This document shows, one piece after another, positions 55,233 to 64,000 of a stretch of DNA of 64,000 bases. A program made the translations under genes and the position numbers. Source of the stretch: an uncultured Christensenella sp. Its GTDB lineage: Bacteria; Bacillota; Clostridia; Christensenellales; Borkfalkiaceae. Numbering within the stretch: position 1 is the first letter of the stretch; each line of letters opens with the position of its first letter. The notes beneath the pieces were generated by a model, which made no database searches, was not told where the DNA came from, and was given only the letters and a program-made list of their open reading frames with translations. The stretch is from positions 1 through 64,000 of the forward strand of contig CAJTNY010000004.1 of the NCBI GenBank assembly GCA_910577875.1. The letters are read 5' to 3'.

Positions 55233-57628
55233 TTCTTAGCCTCCTTTTTAACTTTTTCCTTTGATAAGAATCTGCCAACGCCCTTGAAGAAGTGACCGTT
55301 GAACATCAGAAGTAACGCTTCCATTTGCCTGCGGCTCATACCGCCGAATTTAGCAAGACCTCTTACAGGCTGATGCAATACGCCCATAACGAGGGTATTC
55401 GCAAGCGACCTCATTCCGAAGCCTTTGCAAGCTTTTATCGCAAAGCGGATGACGCCAGAGAACGCTCTGCCTACCCAGCGCTTCGAATATCTCAAATCGG
55501 CGATAGTGCAGTTTTCGTGTATTACCATTCTCTTCTTTTTATAGAAATTATATCCCGAATAAGGAATATCTCTTCCGAGAAGTTCCTTAAATTCGTCGTC
55601 GCCGACGTTCGCAACTTTTCCGCTGTAATAAGAAGCAAGTTTTGCGCTGTCGTAAGGAATAACGTCGGTAGTGCCCTGCTTCGTTACACTTGCGGTAAGA
55701 CGTATATCCGCCGAGCTCGCGCCTATATAGAGCTGATATTCGCCGCCCTCCGTTTCCCATTTATTGGTTTTAACGTTGAAATAGCGGAACGTTTTGTCGT
55801 CGAAAGCTATTGTAACCGTCTTGCTTTCGCCCGCTTTAAGATATACTTTCGCAAAGCCCTTCAATTCCTTTGCGGGACGGAATATTTTTCCGTCCTTTTT
55901 GCCGACGTAAAGCTGAGCCGCTTCCGCGCCGTCGTAGTCGCCCGTATTCTTAACGGTGAACGAAACTCCGTTCCCGTCCGCTTTGACGTCAGAATATTCA
56001 AAAGTCGTATAAGAAAGACCGAAACCGAACGGATACGCAACCTCAACGTTCGCAGTATCGTAATATCTGTAACCGATATAAAGCCCTTCACGGTATTCCA
56101 CCGTCATCTGTTTTCCGGGGAAGTGCGAAGCCGAAGAACAATCTCCGTACTTCACGGGGAAAGTTTCCGCAAGTTTACCCGAAGGATTGACCTTACCCGT
56201 TATTACGTCGAGCATTGCTCCTGCGCCTGCCTGACCCGTAAGACAGCCGTATACAATCGCGTCAGCATCTTTGCACCAGTCTGTTTCTACAGCGCTTCCG
56301 CACGAAAGAACGAGAATAAGCTTTTTGCTGTTGGCTCTTACCTGTTTATATAAAGCAATCTGGTTAGCGGGAATTTTTATCTGCTCTCTGTCAAGCCCTT
56401 CCGCTTCAGAAACTTCGTCAAGTCCGAGACAAAGAATTACGTTATCGACTCTCTTGGCAAGCTTAACCGCTTTCTTGATAAGTCCGTTCTTCTTTTTACC
56501 GTATCTGTCGAAACCCTGTTCGTAACCGATGAAGTTTACTTCGTGTCTGTTTTCCAGTATCGTCGTAAGTTTAGTGGGATTTACAATAGAAGAACCCGCG
56601 CCCTGATATCTGGGAAGGTGCGCGAAATCGCCGATAATAGCGGTCCTCGTATCCGCGGACACGGGAAGAACACCGTCGTTCTTTAATAAGACGATGCTCT
56701 CTTCCGCGCATTTGCGCGCTATTTCGTGATGAGCCTCAGCGTCGAAAGGTTTTCCCTTTTCCGTCTGAGTGGTTCTCTCTATCAATGTGAGAATACGTTC
56801 GACGCACTCGTCTACGTATTTAATATCGAGCGTTCCGTCTTCGACAGCCTTGACAATATCGTCCGCACCGTATTTGCAAGAAGGCATTTCAAGGTCGCTG
56901 CCGGCCACAGTTGACGCAACTTTGTCGTTACAGCCCGCCCAGTCAGAAATCACTACTCCGTCGAATCCCCATTCGCCTCGGAGTATGTCGCGTATAAGAT
57001 GGTCGTTTTCGTCCGCAAACTTGCCGTTAATCATATTGTAAGAGGACATTATAGAGTTTGTTTTGCCCTCTCTGACGGCGATTTCGAAAGCGGTAAGATA
57101 AATTTCGCGCAAAGTTCTTTCATCCATAACGGAATCGGTAACCATACGTCTCTCTTCCTGATTGTTCGCGGCGAAGTGCTTTACGCAAGCCGAAGTTCCT
57201 TTCGACTGAATACCGCGAATATACGAAGCCGCCATTTTTCCCGCAAGATAGGGGTCTTCCGAAAAATATTCGAAGTTCCTTCCGCAACGGGGGTTGCGCT
57301 TCATATTCGTGCCGGGACCGAGAAGTACGTTTACTTTCTGCGAAGCCGCTTCCTCGCCAAGAGCTTCGCCCATCTTTTCGCCGAGTTCTTCGTTCCAGCT
57401 GTTCGCCATAGCCGCCGCCGTAGGAAAACACGTAGCGGGAATACTCGCGTTCAGTCCCAAATGGTCCGCCGCGGCAGCCTGTTTCCTTATTCCGTGAGGC
57501 CCGTCTGATAAAAACAGCGACGGAACTCCCAACTCGGGATAATCCTTGGTCTGCCAGAAATCTTTGCCCGTAAGCAAGTCTGCTTTTTGGCGGACTGTCA
57601 GTTCGTTTATTATTTTTTGTTTGTCCAT
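55229..57628 (-). CDS. GH3 family beta-glycosidase, apparently cytoplasmic
   Basis: This 799-residue enzyme has the GH3 N-domain (residues 1-290) with KHFAANNQE and the nucleophile Asp229 in GFDGVVISDWAG, the C-domain (about 310-540), and a fibronectin-III-like domain (about 580-650). A basic, hydrophobic tail of about 110 residues with KGFGMRSLANTLV and no known domain follows. There is no signal peptide, so it cleaves imported or internal oligosaccharides. Substrate (beta-glucoside, xyloside or N-acetylglucosaminide) not resolved, though the form resembles beta-glucosidase. AAGGTG lies 12 nt from the ATG. It opens a six-gene operon. Confidence 0.93.
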   Translation of the reverse strand: MDKQKIINELTVRQKADLLTGKDFWQTKDYPELGVPSLFLSDGPHGIRKQAAAADHLGLNASIPATCFPTAAAMANSWNEELGEKMGEALGEEAASQKVNVLLGPGTNMKRNPRCGRNFEYFSEDPYLAGKMAASYIRGIQSKGTSACVKHFAANNQEERRMVTDSVMDERTLREIYLTAFEIAVREGKTNSIMSSYNMINGKFADENDHLIRDILRGEWGFDGVVISDWAGCNDKVASTVAGSDLEMPSCKYGADDIVKAVEDGTLDIKYVDECVERILTLIERTTQTEKGKPFDAEAHHEIARKCAEESIVLLKNDGVLPVSADTRTAIIGDFAHLPRYQGAGSSIVNPTKLTTILENRHEVNFIGYEQGFDRYGKKKNGLIKKAVKLAKRVDNVILCLGLDEVSEAEGLDREQIKIPANQIALYKQVRANSKKLILVLSCGSAVETDWCKDADAIVYGCLTGQAGAGAMLDVITGKVNPSGKLAETFPVKYGDCSSASHFPGKQMTVEYREGLYIGYRYYDTANVEVAYPFGFGLSYTTFEYSDVKADGNGVSFTVKNTGDYDGAEAAQLYVGKKDGKIFRPAKELKGFAKVYLKAGESKTVTIAFDDKTFRYFNVKTNKWETEGGEYQLYIGASSADIRLTASVTKQGTTDVIPYDSAKLASYYSGKVANVGDDEFKELLGRDIPYSGYNFYKKKRMVIHENCTIADLRYSKRWVGRAFSGVIRFAIKACKGFGMRSLANTLVMGVLHQPVRGLAKFGGMSRRQMEALLLMFNGHFFKGVGRFLSKEKVKKEAKK

Positions 57629-57701
57629 TTGTTTTTGTTACACCTTAACAAATTTTTATGGAATTATACAATATTGAGAAAGAAAATTATATAATATTAG
57701 C

Positions 57702-57738
57702 GTAACCTGCAATTTACGCGTCGTAAATTGCAGGTTAC
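57702..57738. terminator. Perfect 17-bp hairpin between the GH55-like and GH3 genes
   Basis: GTAACCTGCAATTTACG (57702-57718) and its exact complement (57722-57738) enclose loop CGT. It lies 33 bp past the GH55-like stop. The T-rich side is on the plus strand (ACTTTTTTATTT, 4 bp away), where there is no gene; on the minus strand a run of mixed A/T follows. It is probably a terminator or a strong mRNA 3' stem. Confidence 0.6.
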
Positions 57739-57770
57739 TTAACTTTTTTATTTATTATTTTACGTTGCTT

Positions 57771-59948
57771 TTATCTCTCGACGTAATTCCCCGCTATAAA
57801 TGACGTAAATTGATTCTTCGAGCCGTCGAAATTGCTTTTTCCGCGTTCGTTTACTATATACCTTATACCGCCGTTCGTTTTCTTGTCGCCATAATTCAAG
57901 AAGTTCGCTATCGCCATATGTTCGACGTGAATTCCTTCGTTAGACGGAAGTTCGATTGCGTGGTCTAACGTAAATATATTTTTGAGTCTGCTGCTTGCGA
58001 CATAGTATACTCCTATTCCGTACGCGGTATGGTTTTTTACTCCGTCCGCAACTTTATAACTAGCATATCCCTGATAAGTTTTACCGTTCCATTCCGACAT
58101 CCATTCGTCTTGAACGTAAACAGGGTTTTCGAAAGTCGCATCCTCGGAAAGCCGTGAAGGCACATCGTAAGGCGTTTCAGACTGATAGAACGCCATAAAG
58201 CCGTGTTCGCCTTTCCATATCGTCTGGTATTCATGGAAATGTTCTACCATAAGGCCGTAAATCGTCACGTAATCGCCGTTTACTATTACGCCGTTTTTAG
58301 TTTTGTTTATATCCCAGCCGACCGTACCGCTGTTGCCGTGGTCCGCTCGCCATACCCAAAAATTATCGCCTACAACGTCGTTTGAATTTATTTCGAGCGT
58401 AACGTCAACAGACGTGGCGCCTTTATCGGCGCCGCCGATACGGTAATAAACGTCGTTCAGAACGGTAGGATTTTCGCTATGGCGAACCGCTGTTTTGCTT
58501 TCTCCGAGCCGTAAAAGATTTTTAGAATACTCGCCCGCATCGAACATAATACCGCTGAGCTGTACCCCGTCGACGTCGCTTACCCGCATTATTGTATCCC
58601 TGTTTCCGCCCGCAAGTTTTAATGTAGCAAGCCCGAGCCCCATAATTATCGTGTCCGATTCAGTAACCGCAAGAGGCGCGTCTATATCGTAAATACCAGC
58701 AGTGAACAGAATATGTTTTCCGTTTTTCAGTGCGGCATTCAACGTTTTCGCGTTATCCCTGTCCGAACGCGCCACATAGAATTTATCCAGAGAGATATAT
58801 TCGTCGTTATCGTTGAGGGAGGTTCCGTCCTCCGACCAGGAAATACCCGAAGAATTTTTCCGAAGAGCGGGACGGCATACATAATAGCCGTCGTCAAAAA
58901 TGAGAAAAGGCTTTTCGCGCATAACGTTTGTTGTTTCGAGAACGGTTACGCGCTTATCGGGCCAAGCATACGTTTTATCCGCAAAACCGCCCGTACATCC
59001 CGCATAAACCATATTTATATCGCAACCGGACCATTTATCCCAATCGGAGTTTCGGGTAAACCACTGCTGCTGAATGCTCCCGTCGATATTACCGGTAACG
59101 ACCGTATCCGAAATAAATCCGCCGGACGCCCAAGGCGTTTTCCCCGTATCGTGAAGAGTAAGATTGCCGTTGACTTTCATACGGCGGAAACTCGTCGCCT
59201 GAGAAACCGACCACTGCACGCTGCTGTTTACGGTCATATTGTCTATACCGCACCAGAAATTGCAAGTCGAGTTTCCTCCCGACAATTCGCCTTTGGTATA
59301 AAAACCGCCGAGTTCAACGCCTGTCGGCAAATAATCAAGGCCCGAAAACGTCATATAATATCGCATTTGAAGGTTCAAATCGTTATACTTCCCCTTCTTG
59401 AAAAGTCCCGCGTAGCGTCCTTCTCCCAGCAATTGTTTGCCCGTTTCAACCCACTCACCCTCTTCGTTCTGTTCGTATACGGGTTCATAAATTTCTTTCC
59501 AGGCAAATTGGCTCGTATTGTTCTTGAATCTGTCAACGTCAGCCTGAATAAGCTCCTGATTATCTGAAGGCGAATATATATGGGTGTTTTTACCGAAAGT
59601 GTCCAACTCATACGAATACAGTTCGGATGAAACGACCTCGTCTTCGTTCATCGCGTCTACCCTGAAATAGCCATACTTATCGACGCTTGTATATTCGCAC
59701 TCCGTCTGTTCGGATTCGAGTTGATAATTGCCGAAGCGACTCTGACTGTGATAAATTTTATACTCCGTCGCGCCTTCAACTTTGTCCCATTTAATTTCGG
59801 CAACGTTACCGGTAAGAGTAACGTTATTTTTCCATTCGGGAAGTTTAACAACATCGTCTTTGCCGCGTTCAATACATCCCGAAAGCGGAACAAGCAAACT
59901 GCACACGAAAATTCCGCCTAAAATCAAAGCAGTTAATTTTTTTCTCAT
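57771..59948 (-). CDS. Beta-helix lipoprotein, GH55-like glycanase
   Basis: This 725-residue lipoprotein has lipobox PLSGC (Cys25), an N-terminal fibronectin-III-like domain (about 35-110; IKWDKVEGATEYKIY), and a long right-handed parallel beta-helix. VVGDNFWVWRADHGNSGTVG and the later VEHFHEYQTIWKGEHG recall GH55-type beta-1,3-glucanases and related Streptomyces proteins. The substrate is likely an external glucan, but the catalytic Glu cannot be fixed. Start ATG at 59948 with AAGGAG 6 nt upstream; nine codons of upstream frame were rejected. It follows the CotH gene by 17 bp. Confidence 0.75.
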   Translation of the reverse strand: MRKKLTALILGGIFVCSLLVPLSGCIERGKDDVVKLPEWKNNVTLTGNVAEIKWDKVEGATEYKIYHSQSRFGNYQLESEQTECEYTSVDKYGYFRVDAMNEDEVVSSELYSYELDTFGKNTHIYSPSDNQELIQADVDRFKNNTSQFAWKEIYEPVYEQNEEGEWVETGKQLLGEGRYAGLFKKGKYNDLNLQMRYYMTFSGLDYLPTGVELGGFYTKGELSGGNSTCNFWCGIDNMTVNSSVQWSVSQATSFRRMKVNGNLTLHDTGKTPWASGGFISDTVVTGNIDGSIQQQWFTRNSDWDKWSGCDINMVYAGCTGGFADKTYAWPDKRVTVLETTNVMREKPFLIFDDGYYVCRPALRKNSSGISWSEDGTSLNDNDEYISLDKFYVARSDRDNAKTLNAALKNGKHILFTAGIYDIDAPLAVTESDTIIMGLGLATLKLAGGNRDTIMRVSDVDGVQLSGIMFDAGEYSKNLLRLGESKTAVRHSENPTVLNDVYYRIGGADKGATSVDVTLEINSNDVVGDNFWVWRADHGNSGTVGWDINKTKNGVIVNGDYVTIYGLMVEHFHEYQTIWKGEHGFMAFYQSETPYDVPSRLSEDATFENPVYVQDEWMSEWNGKTYQGYASYKVADGVKNHTAYGIGVYYVASSRLKNIFTLDHAIELPSNEGIHVEHMAIANFLNYGDKKTNGGIRYIVNERGKSNFDGSKNQFTSFIAGNYVER

Positions 59949-59965
59949 CCTGTTCTCCTTGAAAA

Positions 59966-61930
59966 TTACAGCCACTGTTTGTCGAGATAATTAAACCTCT
60001 TGTTAAGCCAATTATATAAATGGTCGACTGCGTCAGACTGATTTTTGACGTTTTGCTGTATTTCCCATACGCTCTCACCGCTTATGACAAAGCCCCATCT
60101 GTCGAAATTACGTTTATATTCCTGCGAATTATAATAAGTTCGCAGTTCTTTAACGTACGAAAGCGCGCTCGTCTGAACTCCCGCCCTGCTCATTTCCTGC
60201 CATTTGTCTTTGACCATATTCCAGAACCAGCTTTCGTTTATTAATATAATTATCCAGGGATTAGAACTGTTTGCCGCAAACAATCCTTCTCCGCTTGCGC
60301 AAGCATCCCTCAAACCGAATGCCGAGTCGAAGTCCCAAGGCGCTTCGAAACGAAGCAGATTATTTTCCGCGCCCGCCCCGAAATCAACGTCCATAAGGAA
60401 ACTCGACCAGCCGATATCGTAATCGCACGCTATTTCGCAATGGATATAAGTATCGACGAGCGACTTTATATCTATCACCTTAGAAACCGTTTCCTGCACA
60501 GGATTATCGGTTGACGGCGCATAAGCGACAAGTCCCGTAAAATCTCCGTTAAACGTGTAATATTTCCGATTGTATACGGCTTCGTAACAAATCTTATACA
60601 GATTGTTCATATAGCTTTCTATAAATCTTGTCTGGGTTATATCGTAGATATCGTTCTTAATCGCAAATCCTTTCTGATTAGGCGTAATTCTGTTTCCGCT
60701 TCTCGTTTTCAGCGGACCGTATTTAGCGTAATCGCACTCGAATCTTTCGGTTTCGATTTCGAGGTTGTAATATCCGTCATATTCGATAAAATATCCTATA
60801 TCCGTCCCGAGATAAGGTTCGCCCTCGGGAGTTTCGGGTTCGGTAATGCCAATGCGGCTAGCATTAACCTGCTGTTGTTCGGCAAGAAGATATACGCCCC
60901 AATATTCGCCGTTCAAATAAAGTTCCACCTGACGCGAGTCGGAAGAATAATAGCCGTCCGTTTCGAAAATCTGATTCCCGAGATAGAACGCAAGGCTGTT
61001 TCTCTCTAACGAAACGTCCTTATAATCTGCAAGCAAAACCCAGCTTTTACACTTTGCCCCGTCGTTAAGACCGAGCATAGGTTGTTTCTTATCGAATTTG
61101 ATTCGGAACGGTTTTTTCGGATATGTAGTAGTCCAGTTCCCGCGCACCTTGATTCCCGCGGTCTTTTCTAGTTCGTATTCAACGTCGCAGTTACTCAATT
61201 TTACCGTACACTCGTGATACTGCCAATCGATATTGTTTGCGGGATTGTTGTTATCGAAACTGGGCACGTTCCGTGTCGCATCCGAAATAAAGTCCTGCGT
61301 TGCCTGAACGTCTATCCTCGGAAGCCGCGCGCTCAAATGAGGTTTATAGTCGTATATCGGGTCTTCAGGTTCGGGCTGAGGCTCTTTACCGCCGCAATGT
61401 TTACAGAACCCGTCCTCGTATTCGTGCGTGCATTGTTTGCCGCACACTTTACAAACGCCGTTTTCATAAGTCTGATGACCGCATATTATACCGCAAACGG
61501 TGCAAGCACCGTCAGAATATACCGTATGCTTACAGACTGTACCGCATTCGACGCAAGCCCCGTTAACATATTTATCATGAGAACATTTAGAAGAACACTC
61601 TTTACAGATTCCGTTCACGTATTCCGTATGCGCGCATACCGTACCGCATACGGTACAAGTGCCGTCTGCATATTCTTCGTGCGCACACTCTGAACTGCAC
61701 TCGGCGCAGACGCCGTTCTCATACTCTTCATGCCCGCATACAATACCGCACCTGATGCAAATACCGCTCCGGTATTCGTTGTGCGGACATATGCTTCTGC
61801 ACGCGCTGCAAACGCCGTTCACATAGGTATGCTTGCACTCTGCGTTACAACCCGCAAACAAACCAAGCGACATTACAAGTACGCATAAAACCGCGACGCC
61901 TTTAATTAGCCAGTTGTTTTTTGTTCCCAT
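59966..61930 (-). CDS. CotH-family lipoprotein with nine Cys-His-Cys-Cys repeats
   Basis: This 654-residue lipoprotein has lipobox GLFAGC (Cys28). Residues 32-181 hold nine tandem units of about 17 residues with pattern CxHxxYxxGxCxxC; the spacing suggests zinc binding. After a Pro/Glu linker comes a CotH domain (about 215-650): GIKVRGNWTTTYPKKPFRIKF, DVSLERNSLAFYL, VELYLNGEYWGVYLLAEQ, and the C-terminal LLRFEAPWDFDSAFG with the DxD-like end. CotH proteins include secretory protein kinases of spores, and are common near surface glycan or cellulosomal genes. Start at 61930 with GGGGG upstream. It overlaps the TetR gene by 29 bp. Confidence 0.9.
   Translation of the reverse strand: MGTKNNWLIKGVAVLCVLVMSLGLFAGCNAECKHTYVNGVCSACRSICPHNEYRSGICIRCGIVCGHEEYENGVCAECSSECAHEEYADGTCTVCGTVCAHTEYVNGICKECSSKCSHDKYVNGACVECGTVCKHTVYSDGACTVCGIICGHQTYENGVCKVCGKQCTHEYEDGFCKHCGGKEPQPEPEDPIYDYKPHLSARLPRIDVQATQDFISDATRNVPSFDNNNPANNIDWQYHECTVKLSNCDVEYELEKTAGIKVRGNWTTTYPKKPFRIKFDKKQPMLGLNDGAKCKSWVLLADYKDVSLERNSLAFYLGNQIFETDGYYSSDSRQVELYLNGEYWGVYLLAEQQQVNASRIGITEPETPEGEPYLGTDIGYFIEYDGYYNLEIETERFECDYAKYGPLKTRSGNRITPNQKGFAIKNDIYDITQTRFIESYMNNLYKICYEAVYNRKYYTFNGDFTGLVAYAPSTDNPVQETVSKVIDIKSLVDTYIHCEIACDYDIGWSSFLMDVDFGAGAENNLLRFEAPWDFDSAFGLRDACASGEGLFAANSSNPWIIILINESWFWNMVKDKWQEMSRAGVQTSALSYVKELRTYYNSQEYKRNFDRWGFVISGESVWEIQQNVKNQSDAVDHLYNWLNKRFNYLDKQWL
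61388..61837 (-). repeat. Tandem 51-bp coding repeats (nine units)
   Basis: These code for the nine CxHxxYxxGxCxxC units of the CotH-family protein. The first unit is 48 bp and the last is 45 bp; the seven middle units are exactly 51 bp. The copies differ in many codons, so they are old rather than a recent expansion. Confidence 0.85.
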
Positions 61931-62459
61931 TTTTTCCCCCAAAAGGCCCGTATAAACCTGCAAACAACGTAACGGGCATTATTGCTTTGATTTTTCTTAA
62001 CAATTCTTCGTTTGTTTCAACGCATTTATTTTTCAGCCATCCCATAAGCACGTCAGTTACGTAATGCGTAAAGACGTCTGCGGAATAAGTGTAATATGCG
62101 TTTTCTTCCGCACCTTCGCCCGCTGAAAAATATTTGCGCATAAGCTGTTCGTGATACGAACGCAGAGAATTTATATCCTGAGATTCGAAAGCGTTTAAAA
62201 TTATCGAAGGACTGTTTTTAAACGAGTTCATAGAACGGCTCAAAAAACTTTCCCAATTTTCCGCGCCGTTCAAAATGCCGTTATAAAAATGGTTCTGAAA
62301 ACTGCAAATAAGAAGATGGTATTTATCTTGATAATACTTATAAAACGTGCCTTTGCAAATTCCGATTTCATCAATCAAATCTATTACCCGTATAGAGTCG
62401 ATAGTCTTTGTTTTCAGAAATTTCAACAAAGTTGTTTCAATATAATACTCAATTTTCAT
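61902..62459 (-). CDS. TetR family transcriptional regulator
   Basis: This 185-residue repressor has the TetR DNA-binding domain at residues 1-50: SIRVIDLIDEIGICKGTFYKYY is the helix-turn-helix with the usual Gly-x-Phe-Tyr end. The remaining helices form a ligand pocket whose effector is unknown. It lies 3 bp after the GH5 gene and overlaps the CotH gene, so it probably controls this operon, including itself. GGAG is 6 nt before the ATG. Confidence 0.92.
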   Translation of the reverse strand: MKIEYYIETTLLKFLKTKTIDSIRVIDLIDEIGICKGTFYKYYQDKYHLLICSFQNHFYNGILNGAENWESFLSRSMNSFKNSPSIILNAFESQDINSLRSYHEQLMRKYFSAGEGAEENAYYTYSADVFTHYVTDVLMGWLKNKCVETNEELLRKIKAIMPVTLFAGLYGPFGGKNGNKKQLAN

Positions 62460-62462
62460 TGC

Positions 62463-64000
62463 TTACTCCAATACGAAAACCGCCGCGCGGGAACTATCTG
62501 CGTCGGCGAGCGCCATGCCTTCGTCGTCGATACGCAGATACTTACAGGTCGAATATGAAACGAACACCGTTCCGTATTCCGTGTTTACTGGATAAAATCT
62601 TGCATCATTCGAAACAGAATCAGCTACGGTTATAAAATTTTCCCCGCCGTTTTTTAACACCGACAAATATTTATCGCCCGCAGATATATAAGCGCTTCCG
62701 TCCTTTGAATTATGGTAAATTAAAGAAAACATAAATTTATCGCCCGAACCGCCCGCCGTGAGCAGAGTATTCTCTCCGCTTTCTTTCAGGACAAGATGAA
62801 TATTTTCTACGCCGTAACGAATTTCATAGCTTCCCGCTTCCGGTTTATAAACATACTCTTTATCGGTGTATTCGGAATACAGACTTTCAAGCGTTCCGAT
62901 TTCGACTTTTCCGCCGTCTTCACCTCTGCCGTAAAACGTGTATTTAACAGCAACTGCGCCGTCGGTCCTGAGATTTTTAAATTTCCCGAGTATAACTTCG
63001 TAATCGTCGGAGTACGCGTCTACCTTTTGGCTGTTATCCGCGGTTATATTTACGATACCCCAAGCCATTCTGCCCCAGACTTTATAAGTCCAGCTTACCC
63101 AATGCCAATTGGAACGGTTCAAAAGCCCGAGAGTATACTCCCATTTATAAGGCGAAGAATAACTCGTAAACTCACCCATCTGCAACGGAACGCCGAAATC
63201 CTGTGAAGTAACGTTGGATATTTTATTGTTCCAGTCAAGATTGTGCGCAAGCTCTCCGTCCGCGCTCGTATCCGTATTGCTCGTATAATGATGGAAAGAA
63301 TACATACAGTTTTCCCATCCGTAAACCTCCGGACGCGGTAAATTTTCGCCGTTCCAGCACGACTCGAATATAATTATGTGGTTGTCGCCGTTTTCCCTTA
63401 TTTCATCGTATACTTTATCGAAAAAATTCCAATGACGTTGTTCGGTGCTGTGAACGCCGTCGTTACCGTTTCCTTTTCTTTCGCCTGGCTCGTTGAGGAT
63501 ATCGTATCCCGCAACCGCAGGATTATATTTATAATGCTCGGACAGCGCATCCCAAAGCTTGATTGTAAGCGACTGCATCCGTTCGTTCGAGTAGAAATCG
63601 ACTGCACGGTAATCTTTAATCTCACCCGAATGGTCCTGCCCGCTCTGAGAACCGTACGCACCGTGCAAATCGAGTATGGTATACAAACCGTATTCCGCCG
63701 CTCTTTCAATAAATGCGTCCAAAGCCGAAAAATCATAACGCTTCCCCGCGTTGTCATAACTCGTTATTGCGTCAAAGTCAACGTTCATATAAGTAAACGG
63801 CAGACGGATAACGTTCATACCCATATTGACGCAGTTCTCGAAATCGGTATCAGTCCACCAGTTCGCGCGGTATTCTTTCCACAGTTCTTTCGTCTTCTCC
63901 GCACCGAACCGGTCAATAAAAATTTTTGTAAGAGATTTATAATCGTTGTTGGGCTTGGTACCGTAGGAAAATCCCGTCATCCAATGTTCGGTTACAAACA
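62463..64000 (-). CDS. GH5 family endoglucanase-like glycosidase (5' end cut by window edge)
   Basis: The frame runs off the window: before the first ATG (63980) it continues as FVTEHW, in line with GH5 sequences, so the true start is beyond 64000. The visible part is at least 511 residues. MGMNVIRLPFTY is strand 2-3 of the barrel, ILDLHGAYGSQSGQDHSG follows, the acid/base Glu is in GYDILNEPG and the nucleophile Glu in LQMGEFTS. The last 150 residues look like a beta-trefoil (fascin/ricin-like) domain. Substrate likely a beta-glucan. It leads the operon with the TetR regulator, CotH protein and GH55-like protein. Confidence 0.9.
   Translation of the reverse strand, partial: FVTEHWMTGFSYGTKPNNDYKSLTKIFIDRFGAEKTKELWKEYRANWWTDTDFENCVNMGMNVIRLPFTYMNVDFDAITSYDNAGKRYDFSALDAFIERAAEYGLYTILDLHGAYGSQSGQDHSGEIKDYRAVDFYSNERMQSLTIKLWDALSEHYKYNPAVAGYDILNEPGERKGNGNDGVHSTEQRHWNFFDKVYDEIRENGDNHIIIFESCWNGENLPRPEVYGWENCMYSFHHYTSNTDTSADGELAHNLDWNNKISNVTSQDFGVPLQMGEFTSYSSPYKWEYTLGLLNRSNWHWVSWTYKVWGRMAWGIVNITADNSQKVDAYSDDYEVILGKFKNLRTDGAVAVKYTFYGRGEDGGKVEIGTLESLYSEYTDKEYVYKPEAGSYEIRYGVENIHLVLKESGENTLLTAGGSGDKFMFSLIYHNSKDGSAYISAGDKYLSVLKNGGENFITVADSVSNDARFYPVNTEYGTVFVSYSTCKYLRIDDEGMALADADSSRAAVFVLE

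Noticed and set aside
61388..61837. CRISPR array from the 51-bp period
   Set aside because: The period is in-frame coding repeat with diverged copies, and there are no identical repeats separated by unique spacers.
61902..64000. Anti-phage defence or toxin system around the TetR and CotH genes
   Set aside because: All four genes have clear regulator, glycosidase or CotH assignments and there are no nuclease, toxin or effector domains.

Overview
The window looks like a chromosomal segment of an uncultured, anaerobic, gut-type member of the Clostridia (Bacillota). The signs are a V-type ATPase operon with a Na+-type rotor subunit, many lipoproteins with lipobox signals, Gram-positive style surface proteins (a giant subtilase, BspA-like leucine-rich repeats, GLUG and CotH proteins), strong AGGAGG ribosome sites, and an L-cysteine desulfidase next to ferredoxin-type redox proteins. 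I infer something near the Christensenellales, but no 16S or marker gene settles this. Most genes lie on the minus strand, so operons read right to left. I see no phage, CRISPR array or intact insertion sequence.

Layout. 1-0.75 kb: hairpin-rich, essentially non-coding. 0.75-10.1 kb: a ten-gene minus-strand operon for a V-type ATPase (stalk G/H subunit, then I, K, E, C, F, A, B, D), ending in a cytoplasmic BspA-like LRR protein that starts 4 bp after the D subunit. 10.2-11.5 kb: a MATE exporter, followed by an AT-rich gap with DnaA-box-like motifs. 11.9-15.5 kb: grpE-dnaK-dnaJ without hrcA or a visible CIRCE element. 15.8-24.2 kb: a thiol/redox island with a large TlpA-domain lipoprotein, a small lipoprotein, a decayed IS200-like tnpA, a NapH-like iron-sulfur membrane protein fused to an external thioredoxin domain, its CXXC-tailed membrane partner, and a divergent L-cysteine desulfidase gene that appears to be leaderless.

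24.3-45.1 kb: about 21 kb on one strand with a lipoprotein with GLUG repeats, a 2411-residue cell-surface subtilase, another lipoprotein, a complete oligopeptide permease (OppA, B, C, D and an OppF fused to an eight-helix membrane domain) and an 84-residue membrane protein. The simplest reading is a peptide-scavenging system: the protease cuts external protein and the permease imports the peptides. The OppF fusion and the small membrane protein are the unusual parts.

45.4-50.1 kb: a YitT-family membrane protein (again apparently leaderless), an SGNH hydrolase, tRNA-Ser(GCU), two small proteins, a membrane-anchored GH18 hydrolase and a lipase. 50.2-64 kb: a carbohydrate and surface-glycan region. 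One tight operon runs GH3 glycosidase, GtrA-like membrane protein, tyrosine phosphatase, GT2 glycosyltransferase, ROK sugar kinase, UDP-galactopyranose mutase. A second runs a GH5 hydrolase (cut by the window end), a TetR regulator, a CotH-family lipoprotein with nine Cys-His-Cys-Cys repeats, and a GH55-like beta-helix lipoprotein.
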